Source of the DNA: Salinibacterium sp. ZJ450
GTDB lineage: Bacteria; Actinomycetota; Actinomycetes; Actinomycetales; Microbacteriaceae
Length of the DNA stretch: 64,000 nt
Direction of reading: 5' to 3'
Assembly: GCF_011751885.2 (NCBI RefSeq)
Contig: NZ_CP061771.1
Span: 992,001 to 1,056,000, forward strand
The notes under the pieces: generated by a model
The model's input: only the letters and a program-made list of their open reading frames with translations
Databases searched by the model: none
What the model was told of the DNA's origin: nothing
Shown: positions 35,645-44,472 of the stretch, piece by piece
How positions within the stretch are numbered: the stretch's first letter is position 1
How the letters are laid out: the number at the start of each line of letters is the position of its first letter
Translations under genes and position numbers: made by a program

Positions 35645-35673
35645 AGCACCCCGGTGCTGCTAGGTGTTGCTAG

Positions 35674-35710
35674 GTGGCGCTCAGTCCTGCTTGCGGGCGC
35701 TGAGCGCCAC
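35674..35710. terminator. bidirectional hairpin
   Basis: An 11-bp stem, GTGGCGCTCAG with CTGAGCGCCAC, encloses a 15-base loop. It sits in the 66 bases between the convergent DUF2804 and GntR genes. Confidence 0.6.
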
Positions 35711-36475
35711 TTAGTGCGTTTGCGCGCCCCACGCGTCCGCCCGAATGACCGGCTCGTCGAGCCGGCCCGCCTTCCTCATCTCGTCCTCGAACCCCGCGAT
35801 GTGCCGGTCCATTGCCGCCGCGGCGCCTTCGGGATCGCGGGCCGCGATGCGGTCGGCGATCTTCTGGTGGGCAAGTTCGGCGAGGTGGAGGACGTCTGCG
35901 GTGATCGGTTCCTGAGGGGTGTGCCAGGCCGCGAGGGCGTGCACGATGTCGAGCGTGACCGCGTAGAAGTCGTTCGAGCACGCCTCCGCGAGCACCGTGT
36001 GAAACGTCATCGTGTCGCCGAGCGGCGCATATTCGTAGGACGACAGGGCGCGCAGCTGCTCGATCTGCTCGTCAGTCGCGTGGACCGCAGCGAGGGCGGC
36101 CGCTTCGCGCTCGAGCATCCGCCGGAGGGCGAAGAGGTCGCGCAGGGGTGACTGTGACATGGCGAGCATCATCGCGATCGATCGAGTCGATCCGGAGACG
36201 TTTGGCTTTGCGATGCGGACGCCACCGTGCGGCCCGCGTCGAGTGACGATGATGCCGTCTGCCTCGAGCAGGCGCAGAGTCTCACGCACCGTACCTCGCG
36301 CCATGCCGGATCTGGCGATGATGTCCTGTTCGCTCAGGTACGGATCGCCTTCCCTCAGCCGCGATCGGATGATGTCGGCACGAAGATCCTCCGCGAGCAC
36401 GCTTGAGGCTTTCGGGGCGCCACGATACACGCGCGGGCCGTTGGGCGGCGACGTTGATGTCTCCTGTGGCGGCAT
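35711..36475 (-). CDS. GntR/FadR-family transcriptional regulator
   Basis: A 254-residue regulator. A winged helix spans about 20-90 (LREGDPYLSEQDIIARSG then GTVRETLRLLEADGI), and an all-helical FCD effector domain follows with the metal-binding pattern of Asp and His residues (DAWHTP, DRIAARDPEG, MDRHIAGFE). FadR-type regulators sense organic acids. It starts two bases after the aldehyde dehydrogenase stop, so it is the second gene of that operon and probably regulates it. The effector is unknown. Confidence 0.88.
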   Translation of the reverse strand: MPPQETSTSPPNGPRVYRGAPKASSVLAEDLRADIIRSRLREGDPYLSEQDIIARSGMARGTVRETLRLLEADGIIVTRRGPHGGVRIAKPNVSGSTRSIAMMLAMSQSPLRDLFALRRMLEREAAALAAVHATDEQIEQLRALSSYEYAPLGDTMTFHTVLAEACSNDFYAVTLDIVHALAAWHTPQEPITADVLHLAELAHQKIADRIAARDPEGAAAAMDRHIAGFEDEMRKAGRLDEPVIRADAWGAQTH

Positions 36476-36477
36476 CC

Positions 36478-37923
36478 TCAGCTCTCGAATCCGGTCACCA
36501 CCGTTTTCACGGTGAGATACGCATCCATGGCCTCGGTGCCGTTCTCGGCGCCCATACCGCTGCTCTTGACGCCGGAGAACGGCGCGACAGCGGTACTGAC
36601 GAACAGACTGTTGATGCCGACCATCCCCGCCTCGATCTCCTCGCTGAGTCGCTGTGCAGTGTCAAGTGATGTGGTGAAAGCGTAGGCCGCCAGACCGAAT
36701 TCGGTGCTGTTGGCACGCCGTACCGCTTCGTCCATATCGGCCACCGGGTTGATGAGCGCGATGGGGCCAAACGGCTCCTCCTGCATCACACGGGACGTCT
36801 CGGGAACATCACGCAGAACGGTGGGCAGATAGAAGTGCCCCGTCGTGTGGGACTCGCTGCGACGGCCTCCGAGGAGGCGCGTCGCGCCGTCATCCATCGC
36901 GTCCCGCACGAGGGCATCGACCTCGTCGATGCGCTTGCCGCTGGCCAAGGGTCCCATGTCGGTGGTCGCGTCGAGTCCGTCGCCGAGCACGACGCGACCG
37001 GCCGCCTCAACGAAGGCATCGCTGAATGCGTCGACGATCGACTCGTGCACGTAGAACCGTGTCGGGGCGACACATACCTGGCCGCCGTTGCGGAACTTCG
37101 TGGTCACGCACTTCTGGGCGACAGCGGCAACGTCGACATCGTCGGCGATGATGACGGGGCCGTGGCCGCCGAGTTCCATCGAGACGTTGGTGATGGTGTC
37201 GGCCGCGCGCTTGATGACGGAGGTGCCGACCGCCGTCGACCCGGTGAGGCTGACCTTGCGGATGCGCACGTCACCGACGAGGACGTCGCTGATGTGTCCG
37301 GCCTGCCCGGTGACGACGCCGATAACCCCGGAAGGAAAGCCGGCGTCGGCGATGGCGCGGACCATGGCGAGACACGAGGACGGCGCCTCGCTGGCAGGCT
37401 TCACGATGATCGTGCATCCCGCGGCAAGGGCGGGCGCGAGCTTGCGCGCAGCCAGCATGATCGGGAAGTTCCACGGAGTGAACGCGGCAACAGGGCCAAC
37501 GGGTTCGCGTCGCACCTGGATTCGCACGCCGGGCACCACACTGTCGACCAGTCGGCCGTAGATCCGGCGCGCCTCGTCCGCGAACCACTCGAACTGCTCG
37601 ACGCAGCTGTCGACCTCGGCGAGGGACTGGGCTAGCGGCTTGCCCTGCTCAATCGTCAGGAGTCGCGCGATCTCGTCGCGCTCCGAGCGGATGTTCGCGG
37701 CGGCGGCGCGGAGCAGCTCCGAACGCTGCCAGCCGGTCGTGCGGCGCCATCCGTCGAAGGCAGCGTCGGCGCACTCAATAGCCGCCAACAAGTCTTCGTC
37801 CGTGGCACGGGCAGCAGTCGCGACGATCGTCTCTGTTGCGGGGTTCGAAATCTCGAAGGTGCCCCCGTCAGATGCATCTCGCCATTCGCCGCCGATCAGC
37901 AGCTGGTTGTTCCTGACGCCCAT
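36478..37923 (-). CDS. NAD(P)-dependent aldehyde dehydrogenase, succinate/glutarate semialdehyde type
   Basis: A 481-residue aldehyde dehydrogenase. The catalytic Cys is C284 in RNGGQVCVAP, the general base is E250 in MELGGHGP, and TPWNFPIML forms the oxyanion pocket. VLAxxxT-type cofactor loops and the LTGSTAVG motif are present. The subclass (GabD/DavD-like) oxidises succinate or glutarate semialdehyde to the dicarboxylate. That would feed the CoA transferase and glutaryl-CoA-like dehydrogenase encoded upstream. The ATG at 37923 follows GAGAGGAC; the longer frame adds nine unconserved residues. Confidence 0.86.
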   Translation of the reverse strand: MGVRNNQLLIGGEWRDASDGGTFEISNPATETIVATAARATDEDLLAAIECADAAFDGWRRTTGWQRSELLRAAAANIRSERDEIARLLTIEQGKPLAQSLAEVDSCVEQFEWFADEARRIYGRLVDSVVPGVRIQVRREPVGPVAAFTPWNFPIMLAARKLAPALAAGCTIIVKPASEAPSSCLAMVRAIADAGFPSGVIGVVTGQAGHISDVLVGDVRIRKVSLTGSTAVGTSVIKRAADTITNVSMELGGHGPVIIADDVDVAAVAQKCVTTKFRNGGQVCVAPTRFYVHESIVDAFSDAFVEAAGRVVLGDGLDATTDMGPLASGKRIDEVDALVRDAMDDGATRLLGGRRSESHTTGHFYLPTVLRDVPETSRVMQEEPFGPIALINPVADMDEAVRRANSTEFGLAAYAFTTSLDTAQRLSEEIEAGMVGINSLFVSTAVAPFSGVKSSGMGAENGTEAMDAYLTVKTVVTGFES

Positions 37924-37930
37924 GACAGTC

Positions 37931-37975
37931 CTCTCGATAATCGTTAGCAATAATCATGGGTGCGCCGCCTTAGCA
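37931..37975 (-). promoter_or_regulatory. AT-rich promoter/operator of aldehyde dehydrogenase
   Basis: GATAATCGTTAGCAATAATC (37936-37955) is a nearly symmetrical AT-rich block that stands out against the local GC and lies 12 bases upstream of the aldehyde dehydrogenase start. It contains CGTTAGCA, shared with the promoter at 27427. It is a candidate target for the co-transcribed FadR-type regulator. Confidence 0.4.
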
Positions 37976-38024
37976 ACCCGAAACAGGTGCACATTCGTGC
38001 AGGCGTCACGAAATCACTTCTGCC

Positions 38025-40133
38025 TCATGTCGACGTGCTCGAGTCGACCGACCCGACCCAGACGCCGTCCCGGGCGCGTGTTATGCCGACGTACAACTCC
38101 CGTCGGTCGCGCTCGTGTCGTTCGAGCAGTGACTCGGACCCGTCCGGGTCACGCACCGCGGACGGAGACAGCAGCGACTCGTCGACCCGCGGCAGCAGCA
38201 CCTGCTTGAACTCGAGCCCCTTTGCGCGCTTGATGGTGCCGACCTTCACCGCTTCGACAGGGACGCCGGCATAGTCCTTCAGCGGCACGGTCGGCAGCGA
38301 AGCGGTCGCGAGGGCGCGCGTTGCTGCTGCGACTCCCGCGTTCGTGCGGCAGAGCACCGCGACATCCCCAATCCCGGTTCCCACCTCCCGCGTGACGGAC
38401 CTGACGTGCGCAACAAGCGCCTCGTCGTGCGCAGCGTCTGTCGTGAATCGCGCGAACACCGGGGGACTGCCGTGCCGCGACACTCGTTGCGTGCCATCAC
38501 CAAGCTGGTCGGCGCCCTCGATGTCGGTGAACTCGTCGCCGTCGACGATTCGGGCGGCGGCCTGCAAGATCTCGGCGGTGTTGCGGTAGTTGACGTTCAG
38601 CACGACACCGCGTCCGGCCAAAGAGATACCGGCCTCGGCGAGGGTGTAGCCGCCCGGGTAGATGGTCTGCTGGCCGTCACCGATCAGGGTGAAAGCGTCC
38701 GGTTCGTCGCCGACGAGTGACCGCAGCATCCGCACCATCGCGCACGACAGGTCCTGTGCCTCGTCCACAATAACGGCGGAGTACCCCTCGAGCGGCTGTT
38801 CCCGCAGCGTGCGCTCCGTCGCCAGGATCCGGTCGGCGAAGTCGTGCACGCCCTGCTTCTCCAGCTGCTGCTCGTACTCGCGGTACAGCGCCCAGACGGA
38901 CCGGCGCTGGTCGATGGTGAGTCGGCGCTTGCGTCCGATCCGGGCGCTGTCGGCATACTGCTCGAACTGGGTCAGCCCACGCCCCTTGATGACGTGCGTG
39001 ATCTCCTCTTCCCAATAGTCGGGCTTCGAGTCGATGAGCTTGAGAGGAGCGGATGCCGCGCGCCAGGCGTCCCACCAGGCGGTCTTCATCCGCTTGCTGT
39101 CCAGCTTGGAGTTGATGCCACGCTCGCTCAGCACCGAGCCGGCGAACTCGTACACGCCCCGGAACTCCACTCGGTCGACGACCTCCGGTGCCATGCGCTC
39201 GAGCGCGTTGCGCATCACGTCCGGCAGCGTGCGGATGAACGTGGTGAACAGGATCTTGCCGTCGGGTTTCGCCCGGGCCAGGTAGGCGGCACGGTGCAGG
39301 CCGACTACGGTCTTGCCGGTGCCTGCTGCGCCACGGATGCGGGCGGGGCCGTTGAAGCTGCGGCGCACGAGCTTTGCCTGGTCGGGATGCAGGAACGCCA
39401 TCCATTCCTCGATCGGTTCGGCGAGCAGTCCCTCGAGCAGCACGTCGTTGACCTCTTGCTCGGTCATGAGGGAGTCGACGTCGATATGGCTGGGAGCGGC
39501 TTCAAGCACTGGTTCACGCACGACTGCGGCCACGGGCGCTGGGGCTCCGACAACGGGGAAGTGTTGCAGGGCCGCGCCGAGCACTGTGCTGACCTGGCTC
39601 TCCGTCATCCGATGTCCGCGCCGCACGATGTAGCGCACGATGTCGGCCTCACCGACGACATCTACCGAACCGACGGACTCCTGGATGCCCTTCCGGCCGG
39701 CGAGCACGACGACCGACTTGACTTCACCGGGCGCGAGGCCAACCGCCGCGAGTGCCGCTTCGGTGCCGTAAGCCAGATCGGCCAGTCCTTCGAACTCGTC
39801 GGTGACGTCGTCCTGGTCGCGAAAGACGCGGCCGCCGGCAACCATGACGTCCTTCCACCACTTCGTGTCGACGATGAAGACCCCGCTCGGCCCAACCACG
39901 ACGAGATCGACCTGAGCACGGCGGCTGCCTGGCCACTGCCGGTCGGGCAGCAGGAAGTGCCCGTGTGCGGTGAGTGGCGCTAATAGTCGCGCGATGCGCT
40001 TCTCGGATTCGGCTGCGGCCATGAAGTTGCCTGCCTTCGAGCGTGACGCGATCGCCTCGCGTTCGTGTGCCGCCGCGAGCGCGAGCTGTCGCTCGCCCTC
40101 AAGCCGCGCTGATTCCCCTGCCGACATGCTCAT
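38025..40133 (-). CDS. NERD nuclease-domain UvrD-like helicase
   Basis: A 702-residue fusion. Residues about 40-150 are a NERD nuclease-related domain (PD-(D/E)XK-like), with acidic D76 in QVDLVVV and D89-x-K91 in IVDTKWWK. A superfamily 1 helicase follows, with Walker A GAAGTGKT at 268-275, DEAQDLS Walker B, and a C-terminal UvrD-type AKGLEFKQVLLP motif. Such proteins probably unwind and trim DNA in repair or in defence against foreign DNA. It stands alone on the minus strand. No defence partner such as a Gabija GajA or a methylase is adjacent, so repair is as likely as immunity. Confidence 0.85.
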   Translation of the reverse strand: MSMSAGESARLEGERQLALAAAHEREAIASRSKAGNFMAAAESEKRIARLLAPLTAHGHFLLPDRQWPGSRRAQVDLVVVGPSGVFIVDTKWWKDVMVAGGRVFRDQDDVTDEFEGLADLAYGTEAALAAVGLAPGEVKSVVVLAGRKGIQESVGSVDVVGEADIVRYIVRRGHRMTESQVSTVLGAALQHFPVVGAPAPVAAVVREPVLEAAPSHIDVDSLMTEQEVNDVLLEGLLAEPIEEWMAFLHPDQAKLVRRSFNGPARIRGAAGTGKTVVGLHRAAYLARAKPDGKILFTTFIRTLPDVMRNALERMAPEVVDRVEFRGVYEFAGSVLSERGINSKLDSKRMKTAWWDAWRAASAPLKLIDSKPDYWEEEITHVIKGRGLTQFEQYADSARIGRKRRLTIDQRRSVWALYREYEQQLEKQGVHDFADRILATERTLREQPLEGYSAVIVDEAQDLSCAMVRMLRSLVGDEPDAFTLIGDGQQTIYPGGYTLAEAGISLAGRGVVLNVNYRNTAEILQAAARIVDGDEFTDIEGADQLGDGTQRVSRHGSPPVFARFTTDAAHDEALVAHVRSVTREVGTGIGDVAVLCRTNAGVAAATRALATASLPTVPLKDYAGVPVEAVKVGTIKRAKGLEFKQVLLPRVDESLLSPSAVRDPDGSESLLERHERDRRELYVGITRARDGVWVGSVDSSTST

Positions 40134-40407
40134 TCCCCCGGTGAGTGTGGTTCAGGTTCATTGTGGCAGGGCATGGAGTGGTCGTCGACCAATGCGGCGA
40201 CGAGTGCCGCCAGGCTTGCTTCTAGCCGACTTTGATCCAGTCACCGCAACTGCTGCTCTGGACCCCAGTAGAGGGCGCATTACTTGGCTGCTTCGATCGC
40301 GCCGCCAGGCGGGCGCGGCGCCCTAGCGCCGACGCTCCGCTATCGGCCATCATGGGCTCCATGACCGAACTGGTCTGACGAAGGTCGTCCACAGAAGGAG
40401 TCGAACG

Positions 40408-41058
40408 ATGTCTCTCGCACGAGTCCAGAACTTCTCCATCTCGCTCGACGGGTTCGCCACCGGTGAAGGTCAGAGCCTCGAAACACCGTTCGGCCACGCC
40501 GGTGACAGGTTGCACGAATGGATGATCGCGACCCGATATGGCCGGGAGATGTTCGGGGGCCAGCCCGGTGGCAGCGGGGGCATCGACGACGCGTTCGCCC
40601 GCCAATTCGATTTGGGGATTGGGGCCGAGATCATGGGCGCCCGCAAGTTCGGGCCGCCTGAATGGCACGAGGACCCGGAGTGGAAGGGGTGGTGGGGTGC
40701 CAACCCGCCGTTTCACACACCGGTCTTCGTCCTCACCCATCACCCGCGCCCGTCGATCGAGATGGAAGGCGGCACGACGTTCCATTTCATCGACGCTCCG
40801 CCTGCCCAAGCGCTGGAAACGGCTCGCGAAGCTGCGGGTGGCCAGGACGTCCGCCTGGGTGGCGGGCCCAGCATGATCCGCGACTTCCTTGCGGCCGGGC
40901 TCGTTGATCACCTGCACACGGTGGTCGTGCCGATCCTGCTTGGCCGAGGCGAACGCCTCTGGGATGGGCTGGAGGGTCTCGAGAAGGGCTACGAGGTCGA
41001 GGCCACGTCCTCGCCGAGCGGGGTCACGCATGTGACATTCACCCGAGCGAGTGTTTGA
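40408..41058 (+). CDS. dihydrofolate reductase family protein (RibD C-terminal domain)
   Basis: A 216-residue flavin/NADPH-dependent reductase-like protein. It opens LARVQNFSISLDGFATG, the RibD C-terminal signature. It continues with GARKFGPPEW, TFHFIDAPPAQALETAREAAGGQDVRLGGG (split across the NADPH loop) and RDFLAAGLVDHLHTVVVPILLG. Substrate unknown; relatives are uncharacterised reductases, not true folate enzymes. The ATG follows an AGAAGGAG site. Its TGA overlaps the TTG of the YCII gene. A decayed paralogue lies at 21768. Confidence 0.88.
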   Translation: MSLARVQNFSISLDGFATGEGQSLETPFGHAGDRLHEWMIATRYGREMFGGQPGGSGGIDDAFARQFDLGIGAEIMGARKFGPPEWHEDPEWKGWWGANPPFHTPVFVLTHHPRPSIEMEGGTTFHFIDAPPAQALETAREAAGGQDVRLGGGPSMIRDFLAAGLVDHLHTVVVPILLGRGERLWDGLEGLEKGYEVEATSSPSGVTHVTFTRASV

Positions 41059-41450
41059 AGCAGTGCATGCCGCGCGATCCCAACATCCCTGACGCGTTCG
41101 ACGTTTATACGGTCGTCGTGCTGCGGCGGCCGGCCGATGCGCCGGAGATGTCGGACGAGGACGTCCACGCGCTTCAGGCTCGCCACCTCGCCTACCGCGC
41201 GGAGCTGGGGCGGCAGGGCGTGCTCGTCGTGAACGGGCCGTTCGACCAGCAGAGCGACCCGTCGTATCGCGGAATGTCGATCCTCGCCTGCGACCCAGCC
41301 GAGGCCGCACGACTGTCTGACGGCGACCCGTCCGTTGCGGCCGGTCGGCTCGCCTACGACGTGATGGAATGGTGGGTGAGCGCCGGTGCGCTTGCCTTCC
41401 CGCTCGCCGACCGTGCGGTGGGCGACCGCCGCTCGATGCCCAACGACTGA
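41055..41450 (+). CDS. YCII-related domain protein
   Basis: A protein of up to 131 residues with a YCII-like ferredoxin fold: a first strand VYTVVVLRRP, a helix with HALQARHLAYRAEL, a GVLVVNGPFD strand, and RGMSILACDPAEAARLSDGDPS at the C-terminal strand and helix. YCII proteins are small dimeric enzymes or chaperones with few known reactions. The TTG at 41055 overlaps the reductase stop; an ATG at 41067 is the alternative. Coupling to the reductase implies a joint role, as yet undefined. Confidence 0.78.
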   Translation: MKQCMPRDPNIPDAFDVYTVVVLRRPADAPEMSDEDVHALQARHLAYRAELGRQGVLVVNGPFDQQSDPSYRGMSILACDPAEAARLSDGDPSVAAGRLAYDVMEWWVSAGALAFPLADRAVGDRRSMPND

Positions 41451-41515
41451 CGCGTCACGCAGCATCGGTTGGATGTCGTCCTGACTCATGCCAGGCAGGA
41501 AACATGCTCTTTTCT

Positions 41516-42109
41516 TTATGAGCGGATGCGCGACTTCTCGCCGAGCTCGTGCCAATTGCGGTTGTGATAAACGAGCGGGCTCGACGGTTCCGCCTCCGGT
41601 CTATTCGTGCCCACGTTGGTCTGCAGGGCATGAACCGCGATGACCGTCGAACTGCCCGCCGTCATCCGGTTGATCACCCGACCGCGGATCCACACGTCGG
41701 CGTCGTGGAAGAGTGGTTCGCCGGTGACTAGTCGCGACCACTTCCCGGTGTCGGCAAATCGATCAATGCCGCTGGTGGCGCAGAGCTTCGCGATGTCCAG
41801 CTGGGCGGACCCGAGCAGGTGCACGACCACGGTGTCGGCGGACTTGATGACCGGTGCGCTGGATGACAGGTCTGACACTGAGAACACCAGCAGCGGCTCG
41901 ATGCTCACCGAGAAGACCGACGTGGCGGTGAGACCCACCGGGCCAGAGCCATCGTCGGCGGTGACCACCGAGACGCCCGCCGCGTGATTGCGGAACGCGT
42001 GCTTGAACTCGTCCGGTGTCAGGGACAAGAAGCCGTTCAGGGTGCTGCGGTCGGCAGCCTGAAGCGCGCCAACGGGAGACTGTCGACCAGGCGAGGAGTG
42101 CTGCGGCAT
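41516..42109 (-). CDS. flavin reductase family protein
   Basis: A 197-residue flavin reductase-like FMN-binding protein. Residues about 38-60 (EFKHAFRNHAAGVSVVTAD) begin the split-barrel domain, LTATSVFSVSIEPLLVFSVSDLSSS binds flavin through its SS segment, and HFAD-like DRFADTGKW follows. It supplies reduced flavin to a monooxygenase or reduces it for other uses; no monooxygenase is adjacent. The ATG at 42109 follows AAGGA at a good distance; the longer frame adds 40 unconserved residues. Confidence 0.85.
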   Translation of the reverse strand: MPQHSSPGRQSPVGALQAADRSTLNGFLSLTPDEFKHAFRNHAAGVSVVTADDGSGPVGLTATSVFSVSIEPLLVFSVSDLSSSAPVIKSADTVVVHLLGSAQLDIAKLCATSGIDRFADTGKWSRLVTGEPLFHDADVWIRGRVINRMTAGSSTVIAVHALQTNVGTNRPEAEPSSPLVYHNRNWHELGEKSRIRS

Positions 42110-42264
42110 GAGCGGATCCTTGCTCTGACGGACGGAGGCACCGACGCGATGAAGCGCGGGTTGATGTCCATATTTGGTCAGTTTTGAGTTCTTGTGTGAG
42201 TTGTTACCGTTCGTGACGCCGGCCCCCATTGACGCCGCGGCGACGAATGAGGTCCGCTTGACCC

Positions 42265-43392
42265 ATGGGCAGCGTGTTGTTCGTCACCTGGGATGGCGGC
42301 GGCAACGTGCCGCCGGCGCTCGGGATCGCAACCGAACTGGCAAGGCGCGGACATGCCGTGCGTTTCCTGGGGCACCCCAGCCAACGGGAAGCATTGACGG
42401 GTGCCGGGTTCACTGCCGAAGAATTCCGGCACGCGCGACTGTGGTCGGTGACCGAAGCCCACGCGGGGGGCATGACCGCCGCCGCGATGCGGTACGCCGG
42501 TGTCTTCACCGACCGGGGGATGGGCAACGATCTGGTTGAGTCCGTCGCACGGACGCCGACCGACCTTGTCGTCATTGACAGCCTGCTGTTTGGAGCGATG
42601 GCCGGCGCCGCACGCGCCGGCATCCCATATTCGCTGCTCGTTCACACGCTCTACAGCGCCACTTTCAAGACGTTCGTCCGCGGGCCGCTCGGGCTGAACG
42701 CCCGGCTGAGGCGATTCGACCCGGCGGCGCTCTACCGCTCCGCCGAGCACATCATCGCGGCGACGCTCAAAGAGATTGACCACGGCGCATCCCGGCGAAT
42801 CCTCTACACCGGGCCGGTGCTGTCGGCTGCGGTTGGCGGTGCCGCGATGCTGGGTGAAGGCGCCGACAACAGCGGCGACCCGCTCGTTCTCGTCAGCCTG
42901 AGCACCACCTACATCAGCCGTCAGGCGGAGGCGCTGCAGCGCATCCTCGACACGGTCGACGGGCTGGCTGTGCGCGCTGTTGTAACCACTGGACCGGCCA
43001 TCGACCCGGCCGCTCTCACGGCGCCGCTGAACGCGGAGGTGCACCGGTTCCTGCCACACGCTCAGGTGATGCCGACCGCGTCCTTGATGGTCAGTCACGG
43101 CGGTCACGCCACGACGATGCTGGCGCTGGCGCATGACCTGCCGCAGCTCATCATGCCGATGAACCCGTTCTTCGACCAACCGGTGATCGCCCGTGCATTG
43201 AGCGATCGGAACGCCGCCCGGACGCTGCCGAAGAACGCCCCGGTCAACGACATCCGCACCACAATCGAGCACATGCTGGCGGATCTGGACCGCTACCGGG
43301 GCAATGCGGCTCGGCTGGGAGCTCTCGTTCGGGCTCGGGATGGCGCGGCAGCGGCGGCTGATGTGCTGATGGCGGATGGCGCGCCGGCGTGA
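42265..43392 (+). CDS. UGT-type (GT1, MGT-like) glycosyltransferase
   Basis: A 375-residue glycosyltransferase with two Rossmann domains. The acceptor half begins VLFVTWDGGGNVPPALGIATELARRGHAVRFLG, split here around the GGN loop. The donor half has LVSLSTTY and the nucleotide-sugar motif FLPHAQVMPTASLMVSHGGHATTMLALAHDLPQLIMP in shortened PSPG-like form with SHGGH. Substrate and sugar are unknown; relatives glycosylate macrolides or other small hydrophobic molecules. It is divergent from the flavin reductase and is not in an operon. Confidence 0.85.
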   Translation: MGSVLFVTWDGGGNVPPALGIATELARRGHAVRFLGHPSQREALTGAGFTAEEFRHARLWSVTEAHAGGMTAAAMRYAGVFTDRGMGNDLVESVARTPTDLVVIDSLLFGAMAGAARAGIPYSLLVHTLYSATFKTFVRGPLGLNARLRRFDPAALYRSAEHIIAATLKEIDHGASRRILYTGPVLSAAVGGAAMLGEGADNSGDPLVLVSLSTTYISRQAEALQRILDTVDGLAVRAVVTTGPAIDPAALTAPLNAEVHRFLPHAQVMPTASLMVSHGGHATTMLALAHDLPQLIMPMNPFFDQPVIARALSDRNAARTLPKNAPVNDIRTTIEHMLADLDRYRGNAARLGALVRARDGAAAAADVLMADGAPA

Positions 43393-43525
43393 GTGCGAGA
43401 GGTGATGAGAAGCGCCCCGATCGGGGGATATCGCCTCGCTGATGGCGCCGCCAAGCTGAAGCAGCTCGAAAATCGCCGCATGGCTACCGCTCGGGTCTAA
43501 TTCCTGATCTGTGGAGGGGCGTGCC

Positions 43526-44392
43526 GTGTCGGCAGTCATATCGAGGGTTCGCGCGTGGGTTGTCGGCCACAAAGTCGCGAGCATTGTCATTGCGGTGCTC
43601 ACGGTGGCGCTCATCGCATCCGGCGCATTCTGGTGGATGCTGTTGATCGCCGGTCTCGCGGTCATCATCGTCGGGCTCATCGCGCTGGCCAAAGGCTCCG
43701 CGAAGCGCTTGCGGGTGTCATCCCGGCGAGGCGCGCTAGCCGTGCTTGGCGCGGGCGTCGCTATCGTGCTGATTGGTTCCTCGGCAACTGCGATGACTCT
43801 GCCTGCTCAGGATGCCGCGCCCGCTCAAGTGGCTGCGGAAGCTCCGGCCAAGAAGAAGGCCGCGCCGACGCCAACCCCAACGCCTGAGCCAGTTGTGACT
43901 GAGGAAGATGTGGTCGAGACCTCGGCCATTCCATTCGAACGAGTCACCGTCCAGGACGGAAACGTGCTCTCGGGAGTGACGTCGGTCACGACCGCCGGTG
44001 TCGACGGTCAGAAGCTGACGACGTACCGCGTGACATCCACGGACGGAGTTGAGACTTCGCGTCGGCTTGTGAGTGAGACCATCGCAGTGACGCCGACCGC
44101 TGAAGTCACGACTCAGGGCACAAAGGTTGTCGTGGCGGCGCCTCCTGCTCCCAAGCCGGCTCCTCCGGCTCCCGCTCCTGCTCCAGCTCCGGCTCCAGCT
44201 CCTGCCCCTGCGCCGCCCGCGGGTGGCGGTTGTGATTCGAACTACGCGGATGCGTGTGTGCCCGTTTCGTCCGATGTGGACTGCGCCGGGGGCAGTGGGA
44301 ACGGACCTGCGTACGTCGCGGGGCCGGTGCGCGTGGTTGGAAGCGACATCTACGACCTGGATCGCGACGGCGACGGGATCGCCTGCGACTAA
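43526..44392 (+). CDS. membrane protein with G5 and Excalibur calcium-binding domains
   Basis: A 288-residue surface protein that starts at GTG (43526) behind GGAGGGG. Two or three N-terminal membrane helices (about 15-55 and 72-95) are followed by a Lys/Pro/Thr linker. A G5-like domain (near 130-200) has TTQGTKVVV at its end. A Pro-Ala repeat of about 25 residues precedes the C-terminal Excalibur domain, which has paired cysteines and the calcium loop DLDRDGDGIACD. It probably binds calcium or cell-wall glycans. It is monocistronic and followed by a hairpin. Confidence 0.88.
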   Translation: MSAVISRVRAWVVGHKVASIVIAVLTVALIASGAFWWMLLIAGLAVIIVGLIALAKGSAKRLRVSSRRGALAVLGAGVAIVLIGSSATAMTLPAQDAAPAQVAAEAPAKKKAAPTPTPTPEPVVTEEDVVETSAIPFERVTVQDGNVLSGVTSVTTAGVDGQKLTTYRVTSTDGVETSRRLVSETIAVTPTAEVTTQGTKVVVAAPPAPKPAPPAPAPAPAPAPAPAPAPPAGGGCDSNYADACVPVSSDVDCAGGSGNGPAYVAGPVRVVGSDIYDLDRDGDGIACD

Positions 44393-44417
44393 GTCGTCAG
44401 CATTGCTTGAAGGCAGA

Positions 44418-44457
44418 CGGATGCCGCCACCTAACTGTGGTTCGGCGGCGGCATCCG
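44418..44457. terminator. bidirectional hairpin
   Basis: An 11-bp stem, CGGATGCCGCC with GGCGGCATCCG, has a 18-base loop. It lies between the convergent Excalibur gene and the small gene at 44473. Confidence 0.6.
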
Positions 44458-44472
44458 CAGCTCGTCAAATTC

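Noticed and set aside
44150-44220. Pro-Ala coding repeat as a possible CRISPR or tandem-repeat element
   Set aside because: It encodes a Pro-Ala linker in frame within the Excalibur protein; no spacer structure. No CRISPR array was seen anywhere in the window.
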